A stretch of 64,000 nucleotides of DNA, from the NCBI GenBank assembly GCA_963281255.1, contig OY725495.1:62001-126000 (forward strand), in the 5' to 3' direction. The position numbers and the translations under genes are program-made. Position 1 is the stretch's first letter, and each line of letters begins with the position of its first letter. Positions 29,895 through 41,256 of the stretch are shown piece by piece. The DNA is from Aphrocallistes beatrix. Its lineage: Eukaryota > Porifera > Hexactinellida > Sceptrulophora > Aphrocallistidae. The notes beneath the pieces are model-generated. The model made no database searches. It had not been told where the DNA came from and saw only the letters and a list, made by a program, of their open reading frames with translations.

Positions 29895-32105
29895 TTAGTA
29901 ATTGAGCAATAATACATCATCACTCCTGCTGAGAGAGTTCACGATGACTTCAAACGAAGGTCGAAGGTTCTTATCTTGGTACCAGCAATCCTTCATCAGC
30001 TTGTAGATAGGCATAGGGCAGCAAGTGGGTCTAGGTAGGTACATCTGCTTTGAGATCTTCTCTATCACCTGAAGAGAACATTCGTAAAATAATTATTTTG
30101 TTCAGTACCTACGTCTGCTTGTACAACTCACCTGAACTGTATTGAGTCCTCCCCAAGGTATCCTTCCAACTGACCAGATCTCGTATAGTGTAACCCCGTA
30201 ACTCCACACGTCACTCTTCTCAGAGTATTTCTTGTAGAAAAGGGCTTCAGGAGAAGTCCACTTTATGGGTATTATCGAGTCCGAGGTCATGTAGTAGTAC
30301 TCGTTATCCCGTGTGCTCCTTGAGTATCCAAAATCACTTATCTTGCAGGACATATCATAACTGAGCAAGATATTCCTCGCTGCCAGGTCTCTATGTATGT
30401 ACTTTTTAATTGATAGGTACTTCATCCCATCTGCTATGTCCCTTGTGAACCGTAAGAACACCGGTGCAAACTTCACTTGATCTAGTCTGCTAGAGTTGTG
30501 AATCGTTGTCAGGAATTCTTTGAGCCCTGTCCGCATCAGTTCTGTAACCATCATTAGGGGGAATGTGAGAGTGACTACCCCGAGCAGTTTAAGAATATTG
30601 GGGTGGTTGAACTGGCCTAAGATAGCTGCTTCCTTCAAAAAATTGATATTAGAGGCAGTATCCTCCACTTTCAGAGTTTTGATCGCTACTTCAACTTTAT
30701 CATTTGGAGATTTATAAATTCCACTTTGCACTAAACCAAAGTGTCCCTCACCCAGCTTTTCTTTGATATCTAAATCATCGCTATATATCTCTCGAAACCT
30801 CTTTCTAGACATTTGCCTGTAAATACCACGAATTGTCCCTTCGGGGGTCCAACACTCTTCATCATTTTCGTCAATGAAACAAGGCAGTCTATCTTCTAGG
30901 GAGCTGTTGATAATGCAATTTTTCACCCCCCTCTCCTCTATAGTTGGTACTACCTGCTCGTACCAGTCATCTATCGTGCTAGTGAATGAACAGGGGGAAA
31001 ACTCAATTGCAGTCTTTGAGTAGACGTCTTGTTGTTGGTGAGTACCTTTGTATGACTCGAATAAAATGACGTTGTTAGTGCTGGAAGTGGTGATAGATTG
31101 AGACCCTGTCTCTTTGATAAAAACAGGGGCTGAATATTCATGAAACTCAATCTCGTCATTTCTAGGATTCCTAACTGACAAGGATATTTGAGGGTTGATC
31201 CTCACCTTGCGACCACTTCCCAGTCTAACCACGACAAAAGTGGTAAACAGCATCACTAAGAATACGAAAATGAGCATTACAACGATGACCGAAGTACTTA
31301 CTATTGCAGCGAGCATATCTCCTTTGAACTCATTGCTGGTTGTAGCATTATCAATGGCAGTGCCGGTAGGCTGGTTGGTAATACTTGTATTTCTTATATC
31401 TGTAATAGTAGCTCTTGATTTATCCACTTTCTCACACTCAGTTGCCACCACCTCCCCTTGCTCACAACTCGATCTGATTTCCTCATCGTCTAATTGAAGA
31501 CGACACCCGTTAATTCGAGAAGCATCATGACAGTTCAGTAACACCAGTGAAAAATACATTTTTCCATTCGTTGCCACAGCTCTTTTCTCTAACCCAACCT
31601 TTGCTCTTAACCCCAAGTCCTGGCAGAACAGATTAGCTGCATTCGCGTCCCAGCCTGGACCCTGACTACTATTATGGTAGCAGACATGGGCCCAAACAGG
31701 TATTATTTCATATTCGTACAAAATCAACGTTACATTGTCGCCTAGCTGACCCGCAGATCTTGAATCTAGTCCTGAAATGTTAAGACAAGTGATATTGACA
31801 TAAGAGCGGCTACTTTTCATTTCGAACTCACATTGATTCAGTTCCTTCTCATCGCCGTCGCAATCTATTTCAATCATGATCTCTCTTTGCTCAGTTTTTA
31901 TTTTTTTGTAATTTACAAAAGCTGAATCTTGAAATTGTTGACACACAAGCGCTGCAGTTTTCAAATTGAAATCATGAGCATCTATTCTATACCAATTTTG
32001 GTCAAAATATATTTCAGGATTGTCCACATTTCGCACATCTCCATCTTGTTCCCCTCGCACCACTAACAACTGACATAGTAAGATAAAGATCGTAGCTAAT
32101 TTCAT
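29895..32105 (-). CDS. RTK-A: SRCR-type receptor tyrosine kinase
   Basis: Two exons (32105-30132, 30068-29895; phase-0 intron of 63 bp) give 715 residues. Signal peptide 1-18; a degenerate SRCR-like unit (about 28-108); a better SRCR unit with VWAHVCYHNSS (about 115-224); short stalk; membrane helix 264-293; juxtamembrane segment; kinase from about 447. Active-site residues are present: LGEGHFGLV, VAIK (K476), HRDLAARN (571), DFG (591), WTSPEA. It departs from its neighbours in reading DFGYS instead of DFGLA, having three tyrosines in the activation loop (EYYYMT), and ending 16 residues after the kinase, without the C-terminal LQxxY motif of the other seven. It is the end member of the array and the most divergent. 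Confidence 0.9.
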
Positions 32106-32466
32106 TTTGAGTTACATATCACTCTTGGAATTATAATATCTCTGTGATATTACTGGAAATAGTGTCATATGGTCAATCAAGTGATTTACGTGCATATCTA
32201 TGCATATTCTTGGAAGTAACGGATTATCATCTTACGAGGTACAGAGTTGATGTCTATACGTTCAGTACTTATGATATGTATATGATATGCGTAATGTGTC
32301 AGGTACTAGCACTTGAGATCTATTTTGATATAATAAATAGTTGAGTAAAAAAAACGCTTTATAATCAAACTTGCAAAATATTGCAATTTTCAAACAAATA
32401 CACAATTCTGGGGATATAACTTATACACTAATATTTCCATGCAGTTAACCTTTCAACGAAGGTTTC
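32106..32466. other. Intergenic region, RTK-A / RTK-B
   Basis: 361 bp, AT-rich. TATTATAA on the minus strand about 27 bp before the RTK-A ATG may be its TATA element. Nothing else recognised. Confidence 0.45.
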
Positions 32467-35109
32467 CTATGCCACAAAATGACTATTTTGCAGATCCTTG
32501 AACAATAATTTGCACTGTGAAGGTGGCAGACCGAACTTCATATGTTCCATTGGATCTTTACTTCTGTTCAGAAAGATCACTTCTTCCTGTTGGAGAGCCT
32601 GGACAATCTGGTTGAATGAAGGTCTCGCGTGTTTGTCAGGATTCCAGCAGTCCACCATCAATCTGTACACTCTCCTGGGACAGCCAGAGGGTGGAGGCAG
32701 GATTATCCCTTGTGAGATATTTTCTATCAGCTAAAATTGAAGATATATAAATATATGTATGCACGTAATGCACTGTTATGAAGGGTTTAAACTTACGTCG
32801 TCCGGTTTAACACCTTCCCATGGAACTGCTCCCACTGCCCATAGTTCATGGATAGTCACTCCATAGCTCCATACGTCACTCTTCTCTGAGTATTTCTTGT
32901 AGAATATGGCTTCGGGGGCTGTCCATTTCAGTGGGATCTTTCCGCCAGAAGATGTGTAGTACTCATCATTCTCAATTGCATGCCTCGCTAGTCCAAAGTC
33001 TGATATTTTGCAGGCCAAATTGTGACTGAGCAGGATGTTCCTTGCTGCTAAGTCTCTATGTACAAATTTCTTACTGGCTAAGTGCTGCATCCCATTCGCA
33101 ATGTCGTTGGTGAATTTTAAGAAGAGGGTGCTAAAAAAATCAAAATCCATGGTCTTTAACTGTTTCAAAGATTGCAAGAAATCCTTGAGTCCAGTTTTCA
33201 TCTGCTCTGTCACCATTAAGAGAGGTTTGGATATGGTTACTACTCCTAGAAGCCTGAGGACATTGCCGTGTTGGAACTGACCTAGGATAGCTGCTTCCTG
33301 AAGAAATTGAATGTTAGATGTGTCATCTTCAATTTTTAAATTTTTGATAGCCACTGGAATCGATTCTCCACTCGTGTTCCAATGTCCGCTCATGACGAGC
33401 CCGAAATTTCCCTCTCCTAGCATTCCCTCCTCTACCAACTCGCTCCTTTGTATTTCTCTATACCGATACTGGGACATCTGATGGTATATGCTTTCCATCG
33501 TTGCACCAGGCTCCCAGTATTCGTCTTCATTAAAGGAAGTGTCCCCGTATATTTCGTTTTCTATTGCATGGTATGCGGGATTCGCCAATCCATATGTATC
33601 AGCTGCATAATCCCTCTCTTCACTGGCTAGCACGAACTGATTGTGTCGATTCAACACGCTGTCATAAATATTTTCATCTTGTTGAAAAGTGTAGTGATTG
33701 CTATCTGTGAAGTTTTCAGCGATATTTTCGATTTCCGATGGATTGAGGTAGTCTGATGGTTTTCCCATACTGATGCCAAGAAAACCTATTTCTGCGTATG
33801 AAGGTTCGTTCAATTGTGATTCTCCATTGTTTACCGTTTCGAGTGAGAAGGCCTGACGCGAGTTTCTGAAGAGTGTACTCTCTCGTTTGGATCGTTTTCG
33901 TTTTATTATTATTGTTACGATTATAACTACGGTTATAACGCCCATTAAAATAAATAAAATGGCTAGAACCGCTAAAAGCGGGATGAGAATACCTCCATTT
34001 CCCCCAAGAGCATCCACACGACTGATGTTACTCAGAGGTGTGGTGATTGCTGTAATTATGAGATTAGTCTTAGTGCTATGCTGTGTCGTTGTGTCTCCAT
34101 TAATCTCATTTGACTCAGTACTACTTTGACTAGCTGTTGGCGTCATCGAGTTAGTGCTTGGCGAAGTGCTGGAGGAAGCTGCATCGGAAGTCGATTCAGT
34201 GATGGAACTTGGTCCAATGTTGGTGTTTGGTCCAGTTGTAGATTTTAATCCCGTGGTGGAACTTGGCCCAGTTGTGGTTTTTAATCCCGTGGTTGAACTT
34301 GGCCCAGTGGTGGTGTTTGATCCCGTGGTGAGACTGGGAGATGTAGCAGTAGCGTTGGTTGTAGTAGTGGTGTTATTTGGCAATGTGATAGTGGTCGAGG
34401 CTGAGGTTATTATATTTTCACATTCAATTTGTATTACTTGATTTCTGTCACATGTGCCAGCGCTACCTCTTGGTTGGTAGGTGCAATTTATGTAAGAAGA
34501 AACTTGGCTTTCACACTTGAAATTATCCAGTCCGAATACCAGTAAATTCGGACGAAACCGTATTCGTTCACCCCCAGCTTTAACATTTTCGTAACCAAGC
34601 CCTCTACATAACAAATTTGCTGTATTTTCGTCCCAATCATTGCCTCTAAAACAGAAGTGAGCCCATACTAAGAGTTCTGAATTGGGAGGCTTTATTAGAT
34701 ATAGTACTCTCCCATCTGGAAGCTGTCGGATATCTCCCTCACTCCATCCATCCATGCTCAGGCAAGTTACATTAACTCGATCCGTCCGGTCCATTTGAAT
34801 GGCGATATCACATTGAGAAACTTCTACATCACCTACATCACAGTCTAATCTAGCCATTGTCATGCTGTTTTGGTCATTTTTGGAGTAGTTTACAAATGGG
34901 TTTCCTGTTAAGTTATTGCAAAGAACTGCCGCTTCTGGATACTGAATTCTATTCCTTCTCAAATAGAACCACTTCATGTTACTTCCATCTTCTGCATATA
35001 TCTGAATTCCTGTCTCCGTGTATCGAACATCATTCAAGTTCTGTGTTCTAATTGTTGGACAGACGATGTAGAGGGCAATGAATTTAATGTATAAAATACA
35101 AAGTTGCAT
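32467..35109 (-). CDS. RTK-B: SRCR-type receptor tyrosine kinase with mucin-like stalk
   Basis: Two exons (35109-32797, 32730-32467; 66-bp phase-0 intron), 858 residues. Signal peptide about 1-22; degenerate SRCR unit 30-117; SRCR unit 126-230 with VWAHFC and the Cys pattern of the family; a Thr/Ser/Pro-rich stalk 232-368 partly built of a 12-residue repeat (TTGPSSTTGLKS); membrane helix 373-402. The long juxtamembrane part has NPAY (an NPxY motif) and IYDSV. The kinase is complete: LGEGNFGLV, K589, HRDLAARN (684), DFGLA (704), tyrosine pair EYYTSS (717-718), WTAPEA. It is a close duplicate of RTK-C, with nearly identical second exons. The mucin-like stalk should be O-glycosylated and extended. 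Confidence 0.92.
34205..34330 (-). repeat. 36-bp repeats in RTK-B stalk
   Basis: About three 36-bp units coding TTGPSSTTGLK-type dodecapeptides. The landmark AACTTGGCCCAGT recurs 36 bp apart at 34260 and 34296. RTK-C, the sister gene, lacks them. Confidence 0.75.
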
Positions 35110-35535
35110 TTTTCAAATTTCAGTATCCCTAACTCCCAATATTTATGAGCTTATAACTTAAATGTCTTACAGGTTTGACCATAATCTAGTAATTCGATCT
35201 CATTATCTCTCCATATCCATGATACCATTATCTAGCCTACCTCATTCAACTTCCTCTTATTAATACTCAAATAGTTCTCAGAAATCTTTTGAGGTTTCTA
35301 GTAATGTATTCGGAGAGAGAACTGCTGGGATATCGATGTCACCCTACACTATCCGATAATATTCTAAATGTAGTACCTGTATCATTCCTTACAAATATAA
35401 TTATCTTATTACATCCAATTCTTCAGCTGTCTAGTATCTCAATAAATCTTAACACAAATACTTACAAGGGAAAGGGGATACAACTTATACACATGTAATT
35501 TCATGCAGTAAATCTATTCACTGAAGTTGAGTTTC
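35110..35535. other. Intergenic region, RTK-B / RTK-C
   Basis: 426 bp, AT-rich. The minus strand has CATAAATATTGGG about 30 bp before the RTK-B ATG, a weak TATA candidate. No gene seen. Confidence 0.45.
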
Positions 35536-37870
35536 CTATGCGTTAATATATCTATTTTGCAGATCCTTGAACAATAGTTCACAACTTGATGGCGGCAAAC
35601 CAAATTCCATTTGTTCCATTGGATCTTTACTTCTGTTCAGGAAGACCCCTTCTTCCTGTTGGAGAGCCTGGACAATCTGGTTGAATGAAGGTCTCGCGTG
35701 TTTGTCAGGATTCCAGCAGTCCACCATCAATCTGTACACTCTCCTGGGACAGCCAGAGGGTGGAGGCAGGATGACGCCTTGTGAGACACTTTCAATCAGC
35801 TAAAAGCATAGATATACAGGTAAGTTTAATTGTAGAATCTTAAGATATATCTCTATAGTCTAAACTTACGTCATCTGGTTTAACGCCACTCCAAGGAAGT
35901 GCTCCCACTGTCCACACCTCATGAATAGTGACTCCAAAGCTCCATACGTCACTCTTCTCTGAGTATTTGTTGTAGAATATGGCTTCGGGGGCTGTCCACT
36001 TCAGTGGGATCTTTCCGCCAGAAGATGTGTAGTATTCGTCATTCTCAATTGCATGCCTCGCTAGACCAAAGTCTGATATTTTGCAGGTTAGACTGTGACT
36101 GAGCAGGATGTTCCTGGCTGCTAAGTCTCTGTGTATGAATTTCTTGCTGGCTAAGTGCTGCATTCCATTCGCAATGTCGTTTGTGAGCCTTAGGAAGAGG
36201 GTACCGAAAAGGTCGAAATTCAGGTTTCCATTTTGCTTTATCGTTTTCAGGAAATCTTTGAGTCCAGTCTTCATCTGCTCTGTCACTATTAAGAGAGGTT
36301 TAGATAGAGTTACCACTCCTAGCAGTTTAAGGACGTTGATGTGATGAAATTGTCCTAGGATAGTTGCTTCCTGAAGAAATTCAATGTCAGATGTTCCTTC
36401 TTCTATTTTCAACGTTTTTATTGCCACTGGTATCGACTCTCCATTCGTGTTCCAATGGCCGCTCATGACGAGTCCGAAATTCCCTTCTCCCAGCTTTTCT
36501 TCCTCTTTTAACTCTTTTCTTTCGATTTCCTTGTACCGGTGCTGTGACATTTGTGCATATATGCTATCAATGGTCGTTCCAGGCTCCCAATATTCGTTTT
36601 CACGCAATAATAAAGTGGTGTAACATGATTCGTTTTGTTCTGGAAGGTAAGTTGCAGTTGTTATGTCACTACTCATTGACATGTAGTACTCTCTTTCTTC
36701 AACGGATTGGACGAATTTGTTATGTGAACTCATCACACCTTCATAAATTCCTGTATCTTGAATCATGTTATTATTATTCCTAAGTGTTAAATTTGCTACA
36801 ATTTCTGAGTTCTTTAAAGGCCTGAGATACTCTGAAGGACCTCTATTAGGAAAATCTGTGTGGTCTATTTTTGTATAGAGACTGTTATCAAGTTCAGATT
36901 CTGCATTGTTTGTATAGCTTAACCCCAAATTGCGTGGAGAGTTGAGAGGCGAGGATCTAAGTTTCGATCGTTTTCTTTTTATTATTAATCCTGTTACTAT
37001 GAGTACTCCTGTTATTATGACCAATGAGGCAAGCAAGATGACCAAGCTTACCACAACCCCAGCGATAACAGCGTCGTTATTACTATTTATCTGATTAGGC
37101 GGTAGTATAGCAGTAGAATTTATGTTAGTGGGAGATATATCAGTTGAATTTATGTTGGTAGTGGTATTAGGCAATGGGGTGGTGGTTAGATTTTCGCACT
37201 CAATTTGTATCACTTCATTTCCACTACATCTACCATTGCCACTTCCTTCTGTGAAGGTGCAATTTTTATAAGAAAGTACTTGGCTCTCACATTCGAAATC
37301 ATCCAATCCAAAAACTTCTACATCATCCGGAAATTGTAATTGTTCACTTCCCATTTTCACACCCTCGTAACCAAGTCCTCTACATAACAAATTCGCTACG
37401 TTTTCATCCCAACTATTATCTCTAAAACAGAAGTGAGCCCATACTAAGAGTTGTGAGCCGGTAGGCCTTGCTAAGTATAGTAGTCTCCCATCTGGGAGCT
37501 GTCGGATATCTCCTTCACTCCATCCATCCCTGCTCAGGCAAGTTACATTAACTCGATCCACCCGGTTATTTTGAATGGCGATATTACATTGAGAAACACC
37601 TACATCACCTACATCACAGTCTAATCTAGCCATTGTCATGCTGTTTTGGTTATTTTGGAAGTAGCTTACAAAAGAGTTTCCTGTCAGGTTATTGCAAAGA
37701 ACTGTCGCTTCTGGATACTCAATTCTATTGCTTCTCAAATAGAACCACTCCATATTACTCCCATCTTCTGCATATATCTGAATTCCTGTCTCATTGAATC
37801 GAACATCATTCAAATTCTGTCCTCGAATGACTTGACAAACAATATAAAAGGAAACAATCAATAAGTACAT
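35536..37870 (-). CDS. RTK-C: SRCR-type receptor tyrosine kinase
   Basis: Two exons (37870-35870, 35799-35536; 70-bp phase-0 intron), 754 residues. Layout as in RTK-B: signal peptide about 1-17, degenerate SRCR unit 25-111, SRCR unit 121-226, but a short 40-residue stalk; membrane helix 267-297; juxtamembrane with GIYEGV and EYWEP...IYAQM; kinase with LGEGNFGLV, K485, HRDLAARN (580), DFGLA (600), EYYTSS and WTAPEA. The ectodomain is about three-quarters identical to RTK-B by eye. The tail ends in LLFKDLQNRY. All catalytic residues are present, so an active kinase is expected. Confidence 0.92.
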
Positions 37871-38280
37871 ATCCGTGTGTTTTGAAAATACTTATTTCAC
37901 TGTACGAACTTGTTATATGAATGAAATAAAGCTATCTCAAGGTCAACTGATCAACCAGACAAGCGTACCAGTCGATGTAATGCATTTTCCAAAAAGTACT
38001 CAATATGTAGTAATGTGATCTCGTCCATCTCCCCGGATCGCTAAGCTATCTCAATTATTGAATAGCTTCATCCTTTGTGCATAATTTAATTCCTTATTTA
38101 GCACTCATAAGATCTAAATTAATCTACGTACTGTAATTAGGAATAATCACAAGACTCAATATCAAGATTTACACAAAGAAAATGTCTAATCCTTCATATG
38201 TATCTGTAAGAATTAGTAAAAGTAAAGTAAAAGTAAAATGCCAAGTTACTCTTAAACACACAAGATGGAACTCCAATCCA
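37871..38280. other. Intergenic region, RTK-C / RTK-D
   Basis: 410 bp, AT-rich, with a small AGTAAA-type tandem run near 38216-38238. No gene or clear promoter motif seen. Confidence 0.45.
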
Positions 38281-40875
38281 TTATTTGTATTTATTTTGCA
38301 GCTCTAGAAAGAGTTTCTCGCTCAGCATAGGATCTAGTCCTAGTTTTAGTTGTTCAGCGGGTTGTAATCCTCTCTTCAACATAACGCTTTCGTTGATCTT
38401 GATCTTTTCAACGATATCTTCGAAGCTAGGTCGTGATTCTCTTTTCGGATGCCAGCAGTCCACCATCAAGTCGTAGATAAACCTTGGACAGCCAGTGGGA
38501 GGGGAGATCAGATTGCTATCAGATACCTTGTCAACTACCTATAAAATTTGATCATAAGAACTGTCCCTATATAGTATTTCTATATGCCATTATTATGTTA
38601 AACTTACTTCTTCGGTGGAAAATTTCTCCCAAGGGAATCTGCCTACTGACCAAATCTCATAGAGTGTGATTCCGTAGCTCCATACGTCACTCTTTTCGGA
38701 GTATTTCTTGTAGAAGATAGCCTCTGGAGCTGTCCATCTCAATGGAATCAGTCCTCCAGATGAAAGATAGTAATCATTGTCTTCTGCTATGCGAGCTAAT
38801 CCAAAGTCTCCGATTTTGCATAGCAACATTCCATTCACTAGAATGTTCCTCGCTGCAAGGTCCCGGTGTATGAAATTCTTGCTTGCCAGGTACTGCATTC
38901 CAAGTGCGATGTCTAGAGTAAATCTGGACAGGAGAGTACCTAGAGGATGTATATCAGTTTGACCCGCTTTTTTTATTATATCTAAATGCTCTTTCAGTCC
39001 GCTTCGCATCAGCTCTGTTACCATCATGTGAGGCTTGGTTAAAGTTACTACGCCCAACAATTTTAAAACATTCGGATGATTAAATTGCCCCAAGGTGAGT
39101 GCTTCCTGCAAGAAACTAATGTTAGATTCCTCATCTTCCATCTTCAGAGTCTTAATGGCCACTGGTATCTCTCCTTTCTTAGTTGTCCAGATCCCACTGT
39201 GGACAAATCCAAAGTTCCCTTGTCCTAGTATTTTGTTTTTTGTTATGTCTTGTAAATTGATCTCACGAAACCTCTTCTGATACATCTGGGTAAAGATATC
39301 TTTTTCGTTTTCTTCTGGCTCCCAGTATATTGGATCGTTCTGATAGACGAAGCATGGCAATTCAGCATTAGGTTGTAGATATATATTTGTTTCTGGCTCT
39401 CCAGTTGTTATGTTGTAATACTTTCTATCATCGAATGAAGGAACTACGCTGCCGGTCTGGTAGATCAGAGAATCATAGATATCCTCCTCACCAGGAGGAG
39501 GTTGGAAAGTTGGAGTTTCATAATATATTTCATTCTCTTTTGCTTTTCTCCCAGAATGAAACATCCCAAACAGAAGGTTATGACCTGGTTGAGGAAGGGA
39601 AAGAGGTGCCACTAACTCCCCTGGAGTATTATACGTGTTCTCAGATACACTGAGCTGCCTGGTAGACTCATAGTGTGTGTCATTATTAGGATCATCAGAC
39701 ATTCTTCTCGTTTTTTTATTCCTTCGCCGCTTTAATACTGCGATTATAATGATAATAACAGTGACCATTATCAATATGATGATTAAAAATGCCATCAATG
39801 AAGCGACTATGGCGATAATTTTAGTCAATCTATCATCTTGAGTGTTGCTAGCTGTTGGCGCTACTGTTTGTGTGGACCTCGAAGGAGTTTGTGTTGATTC
39901 TATGTTTCCAATCGAAGCCGTATCCTGATTCTCAGAAGGAGACATTGATGGAGTTAGAACAACTTCTGATGGAGTGACTTGTTGAGAAACTGAAAGGGGT
40001 ATGAATAACTGTGACATTGATGGAGTAATAAATTGCTGAGTTAGTGGAGTGACAGTATCTTGTACTGAACTTGGTATATTTGTGATCGAAGGTGTCGCTT
40101 GAAGTAAACTACTGCTAGCTGATAGAATTCCGGTAGCAAGCATAGTGGATGAAGTTTGCAGCCTGTACTCACATTGAATCCCGATGACTCCGTCTCTATT
40201 GCACCTTGCATTCCTACCCATCGTTGTTTTTGTACAACTACTGAAATTTGAGGCTCCGTTGCAGTTAATATCTAATAAACCATAGACCAATCTATCTCGT
40301 TCGCCTCCCCAAATCGTAATCTTAATACTATTAGGAATATTGCTTATATTCACTCCATCAAATCCCAGACTCTGACACGCTAATTCAGCTGCTTCCTGGT
40401 CCCAACCATCGCTTCTTTCAATACAATAATGTGCCCACACAGGTGAACCAGCTCGATCATCCTCAACTAGTTCTATTACCCGGCCATCAGGCAGTTGACG
40501 GAGAGAACCGACGACATCGTTTGAGGGAAGACAACTTACGCCAACAATATCCCTCTCGTCGTCATCTGGACCATTAAAATTGCAATCACAAGCTCGCACA
40601 TCATTATCACCGCACATCATTTCATAATGCTCATAGTCATTTGTATTATCCATAAAATCATAGTATTCCAATGTTTCATTCGACAACTCTTTACATAATA
40701 CACTCCCTTCTCTAAAGTTAAATCCCATATCTCTAATATGATATGGTTCCGTATCCGAACCGATATACACGATGACTCCATTGTCTGAATCAGTAAAAGT
40801 TTGTTGAGTTGCCCGCACCAGACACGGAATCAATATCAATATTAAACTACTGTGAAATAGTTTCATCTTCTCCAT
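38281..40875 (-). CDS. RTK-D: SRCR-type receptor tyrosine kinase
   Basis: Two exons (40875-38608, 38538-38281; 69-bp phase-0 intron), 841 residues. The ATG at 40875 is the first in frame; upstream codons run through a TATA box. Signal peptide about 1-22; degenerate SRCR unit 30-115; SRCR unit 123-236 with VWAHYC; a Ser/Thr/Pro/Gln-rich stalk 240-348; membrane helix 352-380; juxtamembrane with DIYDSLI, VVPSFDDRKYY and LPCFVYQND; kinase with LGQGNFGFV, K575, HRDLAARN (670), DFGLA (690) and DYYLSS. The tail ends KLFLELQNKYK. There is no recent sister in the window. Stalk serine/threonine content suggests heavy O-glycosylation. Confidence 0.92.
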
Positions 40876-41256
40876 AATTTGTTCTTCAGTTCTGTAGGAG
40901 ACACCAGATATAGCATTTATCTTACACTCGAAACTATATTTATACTTCCTCACGAAAGGAAATCCGGATTATTTTACTAATCATTAAACGAAATCTAGGT
41001 AAGGCAGTAGACAGTCCTAAGTTCATCAGATTATTTCCATATAACTTTTACATTATTCAAGTTCACGTGATCTCATGCTATTAGTTCTTGCATCAGGTTG
41101 CCAACACTAGGTTTACATTTCCATATTAGATTACCCAATTATGATTTAAGTTTTTCATTTAATTAGCAGAACCACGTCTGATCAATTCTGGAAATGGTTT
41201 TTGTAATTATTTTAATGGATACAAACATAATGAGTCAAAGTATCATTGCAATCTCA
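40876..41256. other. Intergenic region, RTK-D / RTK-E
   Basis: 381 bp, AT-rich, holding the RTK-D TATA box and the RTK-E 3' region. Nothing else recognised. Confidence 0.45.
40935..40944 (-). promoter_or_regulatory. TATA box of RTK-D
   Basis: TATAAATATA on the minus strand, 60-69 bp before the ATG at 40875. A start of transcription about 30 bp downstream would leave a leader of roughly 35 bases. Confidence 0.55.

Noticed and set aside
40876..40953. N-terminal extension of RTK-D beginning with a GTG codon
   Set aside because: There is no ATG in it, and it runs up to a TATA box; the first ATG at 40875 gives a proper signal peptide.
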